Of a stretch of DNA of 64,000 bases, positions 32,972 to 41,874 are shown one piece after another. Each line of letters begins with the position of its first letter. Position 1 is the first letter of the stretch. Made by a program: the position numbers and the translations under genes. The notes beneath the pieces are model-generated. The model did not search any database. It was not told the origin of the DNA and worked only from the letters and a program-made list of their open reading frames with translations. Origin of the DNA: JAOUEA01 sp963719165 (GTDB lineage Bacteria > Actinomycetota > UBA4738 > HRBIN12); contig CAVRAV010000001.1 in assembly GCA_963719165.1 (NCBI GenBank), positions 1,302,001-1,366,000 on the forward strand. The letters run 5' to 3'.

Positions 32972-35812
32972 TCAGCTCATCAGATCCGGGTCACCGCCGA
33001 CGGCGTCGGACAGCGCACCCTCGGAGGCGCGCAGGACGTCCGGGGAAGCGACGCCTCGGCGCTTCTCGAGCTCTTTGAATACCTCAGTGGCATAGTCCAC
33101 GCAGAGCACCACGAGATCGCCCTGGCGCGATCGATCGAGTGCACGGCGCACGGCCGACATCTCGTCCAAGACCACCTCGACGCTGCCCGCGCGCGCCCCG
33201 CCTGCCACGATGGCGTCCTCGACGCCGTCGCGGATGAGGTCCGCGGTCGCGCCCGGTTCGCGTCCTCGCGGATTGTTGTCCTCCCGCACGATCACCTCGT
33301 CGAAATACTTCGCGGCGACGCGACCGAGTTCTCGCATGTCGTCGTCTCGCCGGTCCCCCGCCGTCGCCACCACGGCGACGCGCAGGTTCGCCGTCCAACT
33401 CGCCTCGCCGGGCTTCTCGGGCGAGGGCGTGCCGCTCACGAGCCGCTCGACGAAGTCGCCCAGCGTCTCCAAGCCGGCCGCGTTGTGCGCGTAGTCGAGG
33501 ATGACCTTGACGCCGTTGAGATCGAAGACGTTGAGGCGACCGGGGGCCTGATAGATCGATGTCGTGAACGAGCGCAGGCCGTGGCGGATGTCGTGCAGGT
33601 GTGCGCCCACCGCGGTCGCCGCGGCCGCGGCCGCCATCGCGTTCTGCACCATCATCCGCGCCTTGCCGTCGAACGTGGACGGGAGCGTGTGCACCCACGC
33701 GATCGGCATGGTGCGCCGACCCTCCTTGATCACGATCATCTCGCCCCGGTCGCTCCGCTCCAGCATGACCGCCTTGCGGCCGCGCCGGACCCACCGCTCC
33801 ACGAAGGGGTCATCCTCGCGCATCGTGAACAGGATCACGCCGCCGCTGCAACGCCGCCGCATCTCCAGCACCAGCGAGTCGTCGGCGTTCAGCACCGCCC
33901 AGCCGTTGCGCGGCACCGCCTCGACCACCACCTGCTTGACCGCCGCGAGCTGTTCAAGGGTGTTGATCTCCCGCAGGCCCAGGTGGTCGCCGGTGACGTT
34001 CAGCACCACTCCGACGTCGTTGCGCCCGTACCCGAGGCCCTCGCGCAGGATCCCTCCGCGCGCCACCTCGAAGACGGCCATGTCGATCCGGGGGTTCTGC
34101 AGGACCATCTGGGCCGACTTGGGGCCGGATGCGTCGACGCGCTTGACGAGCCGCTCGTCGATGTACACGCCGTCGGTCGTGGTCATGCCGACCTGGTGAC
34201 CCTTGCCGCGCAGGATGTGCGCGATCATGCGGGTGGTTGTGGTCTTCCCGTTCGAGCCGGTCACCGCCACGATCGGGATCCTCGACGGCGTGCCGGGCGG
34301 GAACAAGCCGTCCACGACGTGCTTGGCGACGTACTGCGGCTCGCCCTCGGTCGGATGGGTGTGCATCCGGAAGCCGGGGGCGGCATTGACCTCCACGATC
34401 GCCCCACCGGCCTCGCGCACCGGCTGAGAGATGTCGGGCGCCAGGAAATCGATCCCCGCGACGTCGAGTCCCACGACGCGCGCGGCCTCCTCGGCGATCT
34501 CCACGTTATCCTCGTGGGCGTCCCAGGTTCGGTCGATAGAGATGCCGCCGGTCGACATGTTGCCCGTGGCCGCCAGCAGGACGCGTTCCCCCTTGGGAGG
34601 AACGTCATCGAGCCCGTACCCCTGCTTCTTGACGAGCTCTTCGGCGGCGTCATCGATCTTGATGCGAGTGAGGACCTTCTCGTGGCCGAAGCCGCGCCGA
34701 GGATCTTGGTTCTCCTTGGCGGCGAGCCAGCGAACGCTGTGACGCCCGTCGCCCATCACGTGCGCGGGCACCCGTTCGGCGATGGCCACCATGCGCCCAC
34801 CCACCACGAGCACCCGGTAGTCATTGCCCGTCACGAACGACTCCACGATCACCGAGCCGCGCCGCGATTCCTTCTGGGCCCGCTTGAACCCCGCGCGGAC
34901 GGCGCGATCGGTCCGCAGGTCGAGGCCCACCCCCCGCCCGTGATTGCCGTCCAGCGGCTTGATCACGACCGGGAAGCCGATCTTCCTCGCGAGCGCCACG
35001 GCGTCCGTCTCCGCGCGCACGACATCCGCACGCGGGACGGGCAGCCCGGCAGAGCCGAGGAGCTGATTCGTCATCTTCTTGTCGCCCGCGATGTCAACGG
35101 CCAGGGCGCTGGTCATGGAGGTCATCGTGGCCCGGATGCGCTGCTGGTACTTCCCCTGGCCGAGCTGCACCAGCGACTGCTCGTTGAGGCGTATGAACGG
35201 GATGTCTCGGGTCAACGCCTCGTCGAGGATGGCCTGCGTCGAAGGACCGAACTGCCGGCGCTCCGCCAACAAGATCAAGCGCTCCAGCTCCGCGTCGAAA
35301 TCGAATCCGGACTCGGTCTTGATGAGGTGGTTCAGGAGGCGCACCGCGAGGCGGCCGGCCGCGAGGCCCACCTGCTCCTCCGCGTATCCGTAGATCACGT
35401 TGTACCGGCCCGGGGTCCCCGAGCCTCGCGTCTTCCCGCGGGAGATCTGCGCCCCCGACTGGCGCTGGAGCTCGAGGGCCACGTGTTCGGCCACGTGACC
35501 GAGCCAAGTGCCGTCCTGGAGGCGCTCGCGGAACCCTCCCCGCTTGCCGAGCGAACAGGAATGCTCCCCGACGCCCGGCAGCACCTTCAGCAGCTTGTCG
35601 TTGAACCTCGGGATCGTGTTCGAGGGCCAGTGTTCGAGCGAACCGAGGTCCACGACCATGCGGATGCACGGCTCGTAGGACCAATAGTTGGGGCCGCGGA
35701 ACGCCTGTGCCTGCACGATCGCGAGATCGGGCCGTAGGGGGGGCTTCTTGGCCGCGGGCTCCGTCTTGCGCGCGCGCCGCGCCGCGCGGTTCGCGGTGGC
35801 TTCCGAGGTCAC
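32972..35812 (-). CDS. cphA: Cyanophycin synthetase
   Basis: Polymerises aspartate into a backbone and attaches arginine to its side chains, storing nitrogen. The 946-residue protein has the full three-part layout: N domain (about 33-165, with RGPNYWSYEP), ATP-grasp domain (about 225-490, with KPLDGNHGRGVGL at 285-297 and EVNAAPGFRMH) and Mur-ligase-like domain (about 510-930, with VTGSNGKTTTT, TTDGVYI, VARGGILREG, NVTGDHLGL and LDYAHNAAG). All motifs look intact. A GTG start overlaps the cyanophycinase stop (GTGA), so the synthetic and degradative enzymes are translationally coupled. Confidence 0.95.
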   Translation of the reverse strand: MTSEATANRAARRARKTEPAAKKPPLRPDLAIVQAQAFRGPNYWSYEPCIRMVVDLGSLEHWPSNTIPRFNDKLLKVLPGVGEHSCSLGKRGGFRERLQDGTWLGHVAEHVALELQRQSGAQISRGKTRGSGTPGRYNVIYGYAEEQVGLAAGRLAVRLLNHLIKTESGFDFDAELERLILLAERRQFGPSTQAILDEALTRDIPFIRLNEQSLVQLGQGKYQQRIRATMTSMTSALAVDIAGDKKMTNQLLGSAGLPVPRADVVRAETDAVALARKIGFPVVIKPLDGNHGRGVGLDLRTDRAVRAGFKRAQKESRRGSVIVESFVTGNDYRVLVVGGRMVAIAERVPAHVMGDGRHSVRWLAAKENQDPRRGFGHEKVLTRIKIDDAAEELVKKQGYGLDDVPPKGERVLLAATGNMSTGGISIDRTWDAHEDNVEIAEEAARVVGLDVAGIDFLAPDISQPVREAGGAIVEVNAAPGFRMHTHPTEGEPQYVAKHVVDGLFPPGTPSRIPIVAVTGSNGKTTTTRMIAHILRGKGHQVGMTTTDGVYIDERLVKRVDASGPKSAQMVLQNPRIDMAVFEVARGGILREGLGYGRNDVGVVLNVTGDHLGLREINTLEQLAAVKQVVVEAVPRNGWAVLNADDSLVLEMRRRCSGGVILFTMREDDPFVERWVRRGRKAVMLERSDRGEMIVIKEGRRTMPIAWVHTLPSTFDGKARMMVQNAMAAAAAATAVGAHLHDIRHGLRSFTTSIYQAPGRLNVFDLNGVKVILDYAHNAAGLETLGDFVERLVSGTPSPEKPGEASWTANLRVAVVATAGDRRDDDMRELGRVAAKYFDEVIVREDNNPRGREPGATADLIRDGVEDAIVAGGARAGSVEVVLDEMSAVRRALDRSRQGDLVVLCVDYATEVFKELEKRRGVASPDVLRASEGALSDAVGGDPDLMS

Positions 35813-36675
35813 TCCGAGGCCTCCCGCTCATCCTCGAGCGCGTGCGCTCCCGCGAGCAGTCGGCGACCCCGAAGGTCATACCAGTAGCCCGACGGCAGGG
35901 AGTGCAAGATCGCGCCCGAGACCATGAGCGGTTTATACCCCTTCCCGCGGTAGGCGTCCGTCCGGACCTGCGTGCCGTCAACGATCGTGACGGCGCCGCG
36001 CCCGATGACGTGGAGGGTCTGGTCGGCGAAGATGATCGCGCACGTGTCCTCGTCGATCCCGAGTCCGAGGAGCGACGGGGATTGGGCCACGAGGGCGAGG
36101 AGCCTCCCGATCCGGCCCCGTTCGCCGAAGTGCTGGTCGATCACCACGTTCGAGACGATGCCGAGGCCGGCGGAGAGCTGGACCATGCGGTTCTTGGGCG
36201 TCGGCCCGGCGTTGCCGAAGGCCACCATGTGGCTGGCCACGGCGCTGGCGCCGGCGGAGGTTCCCGCGATCACGACCCCGCGGTCGTGCGCGAGGAAGAG
36301 GGCGTCGCCGAGCCTCGTTCCGGCCACGACCTGCGTGAGCCGCGACTGGTTGCCGCCCGTGAGGTAGATGCCCGTCGCCTCGCGCAAGATCGCTGCGACA
36401 TCTGGATCGTCCGCCTCCTCACGCTCCTCGGGCCGGACCCCGACGACGCGGCCGATCCCCAGCTCCTTGAAGAGCTCGCTGTAGAGGCTGGTCGCCTGGT
36501 CTCCGAGCGACGACGCCGTCGAGATCACCACGACGGTTCCGGCGTCGCCACCGGCGAACTTGGCGAAGCGGGAGAGGATCACCTTGTCGCGGAGCTTGTC
36601 CTCGGCGCCTCCGATCACCATCACCGGCCCGGCCGAAAGACCACCCAGCGCACGCAGCGAACCCTCATCCTCCAT
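35809..36675 (-). CDS. cphB: Cyanophycinase
   Basis: Serine exopeptidase that releases beta-Asp-Arg dipeptides from cyanophycin. The 288-residue protein has the nucleophile S140 in the GTSAGA elbow, preceded by IYLTGGNQ, and the GIDEDTCAII region of the family. The ATG at 36675 was chosen because it gives the usual family length and has TAGACT 8 nt upstream; the open frame runs further but overlaps the divergent glycosylase region. First gene of the cphB-cphA-dksA-like operon. No isoaspartyl dipeptidase gene for the next step is in the window. Confidence 0.94.
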   Translation of the reverse strand: MEDEGSLRALGGLSAGPVMVIGGAEDKLRDKVILSRFAKFAGGDAGTVVVISTASSLGDQATSLYSELFKELGIGRVVGVRPEEREEADDPDVAAILREATGIYLTGGNQSRLTQVVAGTRLGDALFLAHDRGVVIAGTSAGASAVASHMVAFGNAGPTPKNRMVQLSAGLGIVSNVVIDQHFGERGRIGRLLALVAQSPSLLGLGIDEDTCAIIFADQTLHVIGRGAVTIVDGTQVRTDAYRGKGYKPLMVSGAILHSLPSGYWYDLRGRRLLAGAHALEDEREASE

Positions 36676-36683
36676 GGCCCGGG

Positions 36684-36689
36684 AGTCTA
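36684..36689 (-). promoter_or_regulatory. Putative -10 element, cphB operon
   Basis: TAGACT on the minus strand ends 8 nt before the cphB ATG; no ribosome binding site is seen, so the operon mRNA is probably leaderless. Confidence 0.5.
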
Positions 36690-36738
36690 GCCGCACGTCG
36701 AGGTGGATCCGGTGCACCGCCGGCACTTCGCACGCATG

Positions 36739-36744
36739 TATCGT
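36739..36744 (+). promoter_or_regulatory. Putative -10 element upstream of 15-codon ORF
   Basis: TATCGT ends 7 nt before the ATG at 36752. It lies in an inverted repeat GCACG (36730-36734) / CGTGC (36742-36746). Confidence 0.4.
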
Positions 36745-36751
36745 GCCCGCC

Positions 36752-36799
36752 ATGGCCGAGGAGTCGCCGTCACCCTCTGAAGTCCCGGCGTCGGAGTGA
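36752..36799 (+). CDS. Possible 15-aa leaderless upstream ORF
   Basis: Encodes MAEESPSPSEVPASE. The ATG is 7 nt after a TATCGT hexamer and its TGA overlaps the GTG of the HhH-GPD gene as GTGA. Since that gene has no good ribosome binding site of its own, this small ORF could deliver ribosomes by coupling. Coding status unproven. Confidence 0.35.
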   Translation: MAEESPSPSEVPASE

Positions 36800-37713
36800 G
36801 CGCCGTCGAGATCGCGCTCCGCGGACCCCGCGGGGAGCCGGTGGACCTCGCACGCACCCTCAACTCGCACGGATTCGCGGAGCTCCCGCCGAACCTCCTC
36901 GACGGGACCAGGCCCGCGTTGGAAACCACCGTGCGGATCCCGGCGGGCCGCCCGCGGCGCATCCGGATCGAACCCGGCCGAGCGGGGAGCGTCCGGGTGA
37001 GGATCCTCGGTCGCGCGGCCGGCCCGCGCGTGCAGGCCGCGGTCCGCCAGGGAGTCCGCCACATGCTTCGGCTGGATCAGGATCTCTCAGACTTCTACGC
37101 ACGGGTCGCCGCGGACGAGGACCTGGCGTGGGTGAGCACGGGAGCGGGCCGCATGCTCCAGAGCCCCAGCCTGTTCGAGGACGTCGTCAAGACGGTCTGC
37201 ACCACGAACTGCACGTGGAGTGCGACCGAGCGGATGGTCGCCGCACTCGTGACGCATCTCGGCGACCCGGCCATGGGTGGGGCGGGGCCGCTCACGAACG
37301 CCTTCCCGAGCCCTGCGGCCATGGCCGAGGCCCCGGAGTCGTTCTACCGCGAGACGGTCCGAGCCGGCTACCGGGGCGCCTATCTCGCATCCCTCGCCCG
37401 TCTGGTCGCCGACGGCGACCTGAAGCTCGATGCCCTCGCAGACCGGGCTACGGATCGCCTCAGCGACGACGAAGTTGAGGCCTTGCTGCTCGGCCTTCCA
37501 GGCGTGGGACCGTACGCGGCCGCGCACATCATGATGACGATGGGCCGCAACTCCCGTCTCATCCTCGACAGCTGGACGCGCCCGACCTACGCGCGCAAGC
37601 TGGGCCGCGCCAAGCTCGTGCCCGACGCCGCGATCCGCCGTCGGTTCCGAGGCTACGGGGACCAGGCGGGGCTGGCCTTCTGGTTGTTCGTGACGAGCGA
37701 CTGGGTGACCTAG
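36796..37713 (+). CDS. HhH-GPD superfamily DNA glycosylase
   Basis: A 305-residue base-excision-repair glycosylase. The helix-hairpin-helix is LLLGLPGVGPYAAAHIMM (about 232-249), followed by the catalytic aspartate in LILDSWTRP. The lysine that bifunctional glycosylase/lyases carry in the hairpin is not evident, so a monofunctional AlkA-like enzyme removing alkylated bases is most likely. An N-terminal domain of about 90 residues resembles the extra domain of AlkA/OGG-type enzymes. The damage it recognises cannot be read from sequence. Confidence 0.82.
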   Translation: MSAVEIALRGPRGEPVDLARTLNSHGFAELPPNLLDGTRPALETTVRIPAGRPRRIRIEPGRAGSVRVRILGRAAGPRVQAAVRQGVRHMLRLDQDLSDFYARVAADEDLAWVSTGAGRMLQSPSLFEDVVKTVCTTNCTWSATERMVAALVTHLGDPAMGGAGPLTNAFPSPAAMAEAPESFYRETVRAGYRGAYLASLARLVADGDLKLDALADRATDRLSDDEVEALLLGLPGVGPYAAAHIMMTMGRNSRLILDSWTRPTYARKLGRAKLVPDAAIRRRFRGYGDQAGLAFWLFVTSDWVT

Positions 37714-37816
37714 CCTCGGCCGGATCCGCTGGCGACTCGGTGTCCGGGGCGCCTTCTCGGCAGGCGATGCCCCCTGGAAGGGTTGCCCCGCACCGCGGCC
37801 GGAGGGCATACTGCCC

Positions 37817-39127
37817 GTGGCCGACCCGGCCGAACCCGTAGACCAGCAGGAACGAGCGAACGATGACGGTGCCCTTATGTCCTCGCGCCGCCGGGCCATC
37901 CGGCGCCGTGCGAACCGCCTCTACGGCTACTGGCGGGCGGAACAGCGGACCCTCCGCCAGGGTCTGGTCGCGCTCGCCCTCAGCACGGTCGCCGGTTTCA
38001 TCGCCGGGCTGACGCTCGCGGGCATCGGCGGCACCCTCGAGAAGCTGCCCGGGCTCATCGTGTTGATCCCCGCCGCCGTGGGCATGCGCGGGACGATCTT
38101 CGGTGCGATCGGCGCGCGGCTCGGCACGACGAGCGCGGCCGGAACGTTCGAAGTCACGCGCAACAAGGGCAGCGTCCTGTACCAGAACGTGTACGTCGCC
38201 ATCGTCACGACGCTGGCGTCGTCGCTGTGGCTCGCCGTGCTCGCACGCTTGATGTGCGCCGTGTTCGGGATCGCGTCCATCTCTTTGTGGGACCTCGTCA
38301 CGATCTCGGTAGTGGGAGGCGCGCTCGGCTCCGTCCTTATCTTGCTGGTCACGGTTGGGCTCTCGATCCTGTCCTTCCGCAAAGGCTGGGACCTCGACTC
38401 CGTTTCCACGCCGATGGTCACCGCCCTCGGCGACATGGTCACGATCCCGACGCTCTTCCTGGCGACCTTCCTCCTCGACAACCAGGCGGTGAGCAGGGTC
38501 GCATTCGCGATCTGCCTCGCCGGGTCCGTGTTCGCCGCGTTCCGGGCGTACGCGGTCAACGACCGCGTCGTGCGTCGCATCATCCTGGAGATGACAGCCG
38601 TGATCCTCCTCACTCCGATCCTCGACGTCCTGTCCGGCCTCCTCCAGCAGCACCGGCTCCCTGAGCTGCTTGCGGTTCCCGCCGTGTTCGCGATGCTCGC
38701 GCCCTTCGTGTCGCAAGCCGGCGCGCTCGGCGGGATCTTCGCGTCCCGGATCTCCTCGAAGCTGCAGATCGGCGTGATCACCCCGCGCGGCTTTCCGGAG
38801 ATCCCCGCCCTCGTGGACGGCGCCGGCGTGTTCGTGTTGGGCGTCGCGGTGTTCGCCCTCATCGGGATCTTCGCGGTGGGGCTCACGTCGCTGGGCGGCC
38901 ATGGCCCGAGCGATCCGGGCGCCGTGATCGGCGCCACGATGGTGGCGGGCCTGATCGCGACCCCCATCACGATCGCGGTGAGCTACTACCTCGCGATCAT
39001 GACGTTTCGCTTCGGGCTGGACCCCGACAATCAGACGGTGCCCATCATCACGAGCGCGATGGACCTGGCCGGGGTCGCGTGCGTCCTGTTCGTTATGACA
39101 TCATTCGGGGTCCTAGGGCATGGATGA
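37817..39127 (+). CDS. MgtE/SLC41-type divalent cation transporter
   Basis: A 436-residue membrane protein with two copies of the MgtE membrane domain, as in SLC41-like transporters. The pore-type motifs are VLIPAAVGMRGTIFGAIGARL in the first half (about 73-95, near GTLEKLPGL) and AMLAPFVSQAGALGGIFASR in the second. It lacks the cytoplasmic N and CBS sensor domains of bacterial MgtE. The likely job is Mg2+ (or similar) transport. The next gene overlaps by 8 bp and encodes PhoU/TrkA-C domains that could replace the missing sensor. The GTG start is tentative; ATG 37877 is an alternative. Confidence 0.87.
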   Translation: MADPAEPVDQQERANDDGALMSSRRRAIRRRANRLYGYWRAEQRTLRQGLVALALSTVAGFIAGLTLAGIGGTLEKLPGLIVLIPAAVGMRGTIFGAIGARLGTTSAAGTFEVTRNKGSVLYQNVYVAIVTTLASSLWLAVLARLMCAVFGIASISLWDLVTISVVGGALGSVLILLVTVGLSILSFRKGWDLDSVSTPMVTALGDMVTIPTLFLATFLLDNQAVSRVAFAICLAGSVFAAFRAYAVNDRVVRRIILEMTAVILLTPILDVLSGLLQQHRLPELLAVPAVFAMLAPFVSQAGALGGIFASRISSKLQIGVITPRGFPEIPALVDGAGVFVLGVAVFALIGIFAVGLTSLGGHGPSDPGAVIGATMVAGLIATPITIAVSYYLAIMTFRFGLDPDNQTVPIITSAMDLAGVACVLFVMTSFGVLGHG

Positions 39128-40310
39128 CCAACCGAAGAACGTCAAAGAGCTCCTCGTCGAACTGAAGGACGCCTCGGAGCTCATGGTGGACCTGGCGTAT
39201 GCCGCGGTCTTCTTCAACGAGGAGAAGCTGGCCCGCGAGGTGGAGCGCCTCGAGCAACGCATGAACGACCACCTCCGCCGGCTCCGCATCACGGCCATGC
39301 TCGCCGCACGCTCGCCCGAGGACGCGGAGGGCATGGCCGGCGTCCTGTGGATCGCCGATGCCATCGAGCAGGTCGGCGACGCCGCATCGGATATCGCCCG
39401 AGTGGTGGCCGCCCGACTGGGGATCCCGGACGCGCTGCGCCCCGACCTTCGTCATGCCGAGGAGATGACGGCGCGGGTCAAGGTGCGCGACCATGCCGAC
39501 GCCACGGGCCAATCTCTGCGCGAACTCTCGCTCCCGACCGAGACCGGGATGTGGGTCATGGCCATCCGCAGCGGCCTGGATTGGGAGTTCGATCCCGGCC
39601 CCGACGACGTCGTGAGCGGAGGAGACGTTTTGCTCATCCGAGGCCCCGGAGAGGGCGTCAACGGGGTCCGCGCCCTCGCGGGCGCGCCGCCCCTGCCGGC
39701 CGCTCCCGACGACGACCTCCCAGCGCTCTCGGAACTCGATCGCGCCGTCGACATCCTCGTCGAGATGAAGGACCTCGCCGAGGCGGCGGTCGGCCTCGCG
39801 TACTCCTCGCTCCTGTTCAACAACCGGGCCTTGGCCGCCGAGGTGGGATCGCTCGAGGCGCGGAGCGATCAGCTGCACGACGAGCTCGAGTCCTGGGTGC
39901 TGCGCGCGGCTCCCGAGGCACGGAACCCCGACGAGCTCCGCGGCCTCTTGCGACTGGGGAGTGCGGGCGAATACATGTGTGATGCGGCGCGCGACATGAC
40001 GTGGTACGTGGAACGGGGCGAGCCGCTGCACCCCGTCGTCCAGATGGCCTTGGAAGAGACGGAGGAGACGAGCGCGGAGACCGTGGTCCAGCCGGGATCC
40101 GCCGCCTCCGGGGGGTCGCTGAAGGACCTCCGGGTCGAGACCGAGACCGGGATGTTCGTCCTGGCGGTGCAGCGCGGCGCGCGGTGGATCTACCGCCCGC
40201 GAGGAACGTTCGTGCTGCAAGAGGGCGACCGGATCATCTCGATCGGGCCGGAGGAGGGCGAGGAGGAACTCTGGGCGCTCACCGGCGCGCCCGCGCTCGC
40301 CGAGGGCTGA
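39120..40310 (+). CDS. Duplicated PhoU-TrkA_C domain protein, transporter partner
   Basis: A 396-residue soluble protein with an internal duplication: PhoU-like helical domain (about 5-110), RCK-C/TrkA_C domain (about 120-185, LPTETGMWVMAIRSGLDW), second PhoU-like domain (about 200-305) and second TrkA_C domain (about 335-390, VETETGMFVLAVQRGARW). TrkA_C domains bind ligands that gate cation channels and transporters. The 8-bp overlap with the MgtE-type gene argues that it is that transporter's regulatory subunit. Ligand not known. Confidence 0.85.
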   Translation: MDDQPKNVKELLVELKDASELMVDLAYAAVFFNEEKLAREVERLEQRMNDHLRRLRITAMLAARSPEDAEGMAGVLWIADAIEQVGDAASDIARVVAARLGIPDALRPDLRHAEEMTARVKVRDHADATGQSLRELSLPTETGMWVMAIRSGLDWEFDPGPDDVVSGGDVLLIRGPGEGVNGVRALAGAPPLPAAPDDDLPALSELDRAVDILVEMKDLAEAAVGLAYSSLLFNNRALAAEVGSLEARSDQLHDELESWVLRAAPEARNPDELRGLLRLGSAGEYMCDAARDMTWYVERGEPLHPVVQMALEETEETSAETVVQPGSAASGGSLKDLRVETETGMFVLAVQRGARWIYRPRGTFVLQEGDRIISIGPEEGEEELWALTGAPALAEG

Positions 40311-40346
40311 GGGGGCTCGGTCCTTGTGCCCGGCCAGTTCCTGACC

Positions 40347-40352
40347 TAGCCT
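40347..40352 (+). promoter_or_regulatory. Putative -10 element, RAM-domain gene
   Basis: TAGCCT ends 7 nt before the ATG at 40360, with no Shine-Dalgarno sequence; leaderless-type arrangement. Confidence 0.5.
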
Positions 40353-40359
40353 CCCGCGC

Positions 40360-40911
40360 ATGGAAGCCTACGTCTACCTGCGGATACGCCCGGGAACCAT
40401 GGCAACGGTGCTCACCAGCCTCGCCACGAAGAGCAACGTGCGCAGGGCGATCGCCGTGGTGGGCGAGTGGGACATCATGGTCCACGTCGACGGTGCCGAC
40501 TTCGCGGCCCTCGCCTCCTCGGTGCTCGCGGAGATCCATCACATCGACGGGGTCGAGCGCACGATGACGGCGCCCGTGGTGCCCCCCGACCGCGTCGGCA
40601 TCGGCGGCTGGGGCGCGCCGCAGGCGCCCGCCATCGTGGGCGACGCCTGCTACGTGCACATCAAGGCCGAGGCCGGCGCCGCGTCCGGGCTCGCGGAGCG
40701 GCTCGGAGAGATCGCGGACGTGAGCGGGGTCGCGGTCCTCGGCGGGGACTACGACCTCATAGCCTGCGTCGCTCACCCGTGGGAGATCGCCAGCGGCATC
40801 ATCCTGGAGACGATCCACTCCCTCCCGGGCGTGGTGGCCACGAGCACGCTCGTCTCGATCGTGTTCGAAGAGCCGGAGGAAGACCGGGACCAGTTCTCGA
40901 CCTGGACCTAG
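40360..40911 (+). CDS. Protein with two Lrp/AsnC-type ligand-binding (RAM) domains
   Basis: A 183-residue protein made of two tandem RAM (Lrp/AsnC C-terminal) domains: EAYVYLRIRPGTMATVL with VVGEWDIMVHV in the first, ACYVHIKAEAGAASGLAE with LGGDYDLIACV in the second. There is no helix-turn-helix, so it cannot act as a DNA-binding regulator on its own; stand-alone RAM proteins may sense amino acids or modulate partners. It shares the CTAG stop bases with convergent ispH. Confidence 0.87.
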   Translation: MEAYVYLRIRPGTMATVLTSLATKSNVRRAIAVVGEWDIMVHVDGADFAALASSVLAEIHHIDGVERTMTAPVVPPDRVGIGGWGAPQAPAIVGDACYVHIKAEAGAASGLAERLGEIADVSGVAVLGGDYDLIACVAHPWEIASGIILETIHSLPGVVATSTLVSIVFEEPEEDRDQFSTWT

Positions 40912-41861
40912 GCCGGCCTCGTCCCCGAGGGCGCCGGCCGAACGCCGGCCGGGAGCGAGAACTTCACATGCTCTTCGGTGAGCGTGACCTCCTCCACGTC
41001 CTCGAAGCCCCGCGCCGCGAGCCAATCGATCATGCGGTGCACGAGCCACTCCGGCGCGGAGGCGCCCGACGTCAGACCGACGACGGCCGCCTCGAGGAGC
41101 CAGCCGGGGTCGATGGAGGTCTCGTCATCCACCAGGTGGGCCGGCGTCCCGAGCTCCCGGGACAGCTCGGCGAGGCGATTGGAGTTGGATGAGTTCCTGG
41201 AGCCGATCACGAGCACGACGTCGGATCGGGGCGCGATCACCTTCACGGCGTCCTGCCGGTTCTGCGTCGCGTAGCAGATGTCGTCTCGGGGCGGCCCCTC
41301 GATGGCGGGGAAGCGCTCGCGGAGGATCCGCACGATCTCGTTCGTCTCGTCCACCGAGAGCGTGGTCTGCGTCAGATAGCGCAGGTTCGATGGATCGGTG
41401 ACCTCCACGGTCCGTGCCTCCTGAGGGGATTGCACGAGCAACGTGCGCTCCGGCGCCTGCCCCGTGGTACCCACGACCTCTTCGTGTCCCTCGTGGCCGA
41501 TCAAGATGATCGTTCGGCCCTGCTCCGCGAACCTGCGCGCCTCCACGTGGACCTTGGTGACGAGCGGACACGTCGCGTCGATCACCTCGAGATCGCGCGC
41601 CTTCGCGTTGTCGTAGACCTCCGGGGCGACCCCATGGGCAGACAGGACCACCGCCGCACCTTCGGGCACCTCGGCCTCCTCCTCGACGAAGACCGCTCCC
41701 TTCGACTCGAGGTCCTGCACGACGTGGAGGTTGTGAACGATCTGCTTGCGAACGAACACGGGCGCGCCGTGGGCCTCCAGCGCCCGCTCCACGGCGTCGA
41801 CGGCCCGTTCGACGCCGGCGCAGTATCCACGGGGGGCCGCGAGGAGGACTCGTCCGCTCAT
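40908..41861 (-). CDS. ispH: 4-hydroxy-3-methylbut-2-enyl diphosphate reductase
   Basis: Last enzyme of the MEP isoprenoid pathway; reduces HMBPP to IPP and DMAPP at a 4Fe-4S cluster. The 317-residue protein keeps the three cluster cysteines at C14 (APRGYCAGV), C98 (DATCPLVTKVH) and C196 (DDICYATQNRQ), the substrate histidines H43 and H76, and the SSNSNRL motif. The ATG at 41861 is supported by TACCAT 7 nt upstream; ATG 41870 falls inside that hexamer and is unlikely. Electrons probably come from ferredoxin or flavodoxin. Confidence 0.96.
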   Translation of the reverse strand: MSGRVLLAAPRGYCAGVERAVDAVERALEAHGAPVFVRKQIVHNLHVVQDLESKGAVFVEEEAEVPEGAAVVLSAHGVAPEVYDNAKARDLEVIDATCPLVTKVHVEARRFAEQGRTIILIGHEGHEEVVGTTGQAPERTLLVQSPQEARTVEVTDPSNLRYLTQTTLSVDETNEIVRILRERFPAIEGPPRDDICYATQNRQDAVKVIAPRSDVVLVIGSRNSSNSNRLAELSRELGTPAHLVDDETSIDPGWLLEAAVVGLTSGASAPEWLVHRMIDWLAARGFEDVEEVTLTEEHVKFSLPAGVRPAPSGTRPA

Positions 41862-41868
41862 GCCGACC

Positions 41869-41874
41869 ATGGTA
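41869..41874 (-). promoter_or_regulatory. Putative -10 element, ispH
   Basis: TACCAT on the minus strand ends 7 nt before the ispH ATG; no Shine-Dalgarno sequence, leaderless arrangement. Confidence 0.5.

Noticed and set aside
32741..35737. 998-codon plus-strand open frame opposite cphA
   Set aside because: The minus-strand frame contains every cyanophycin synthetase motif; the plus-strand translation has no recognisable domain.
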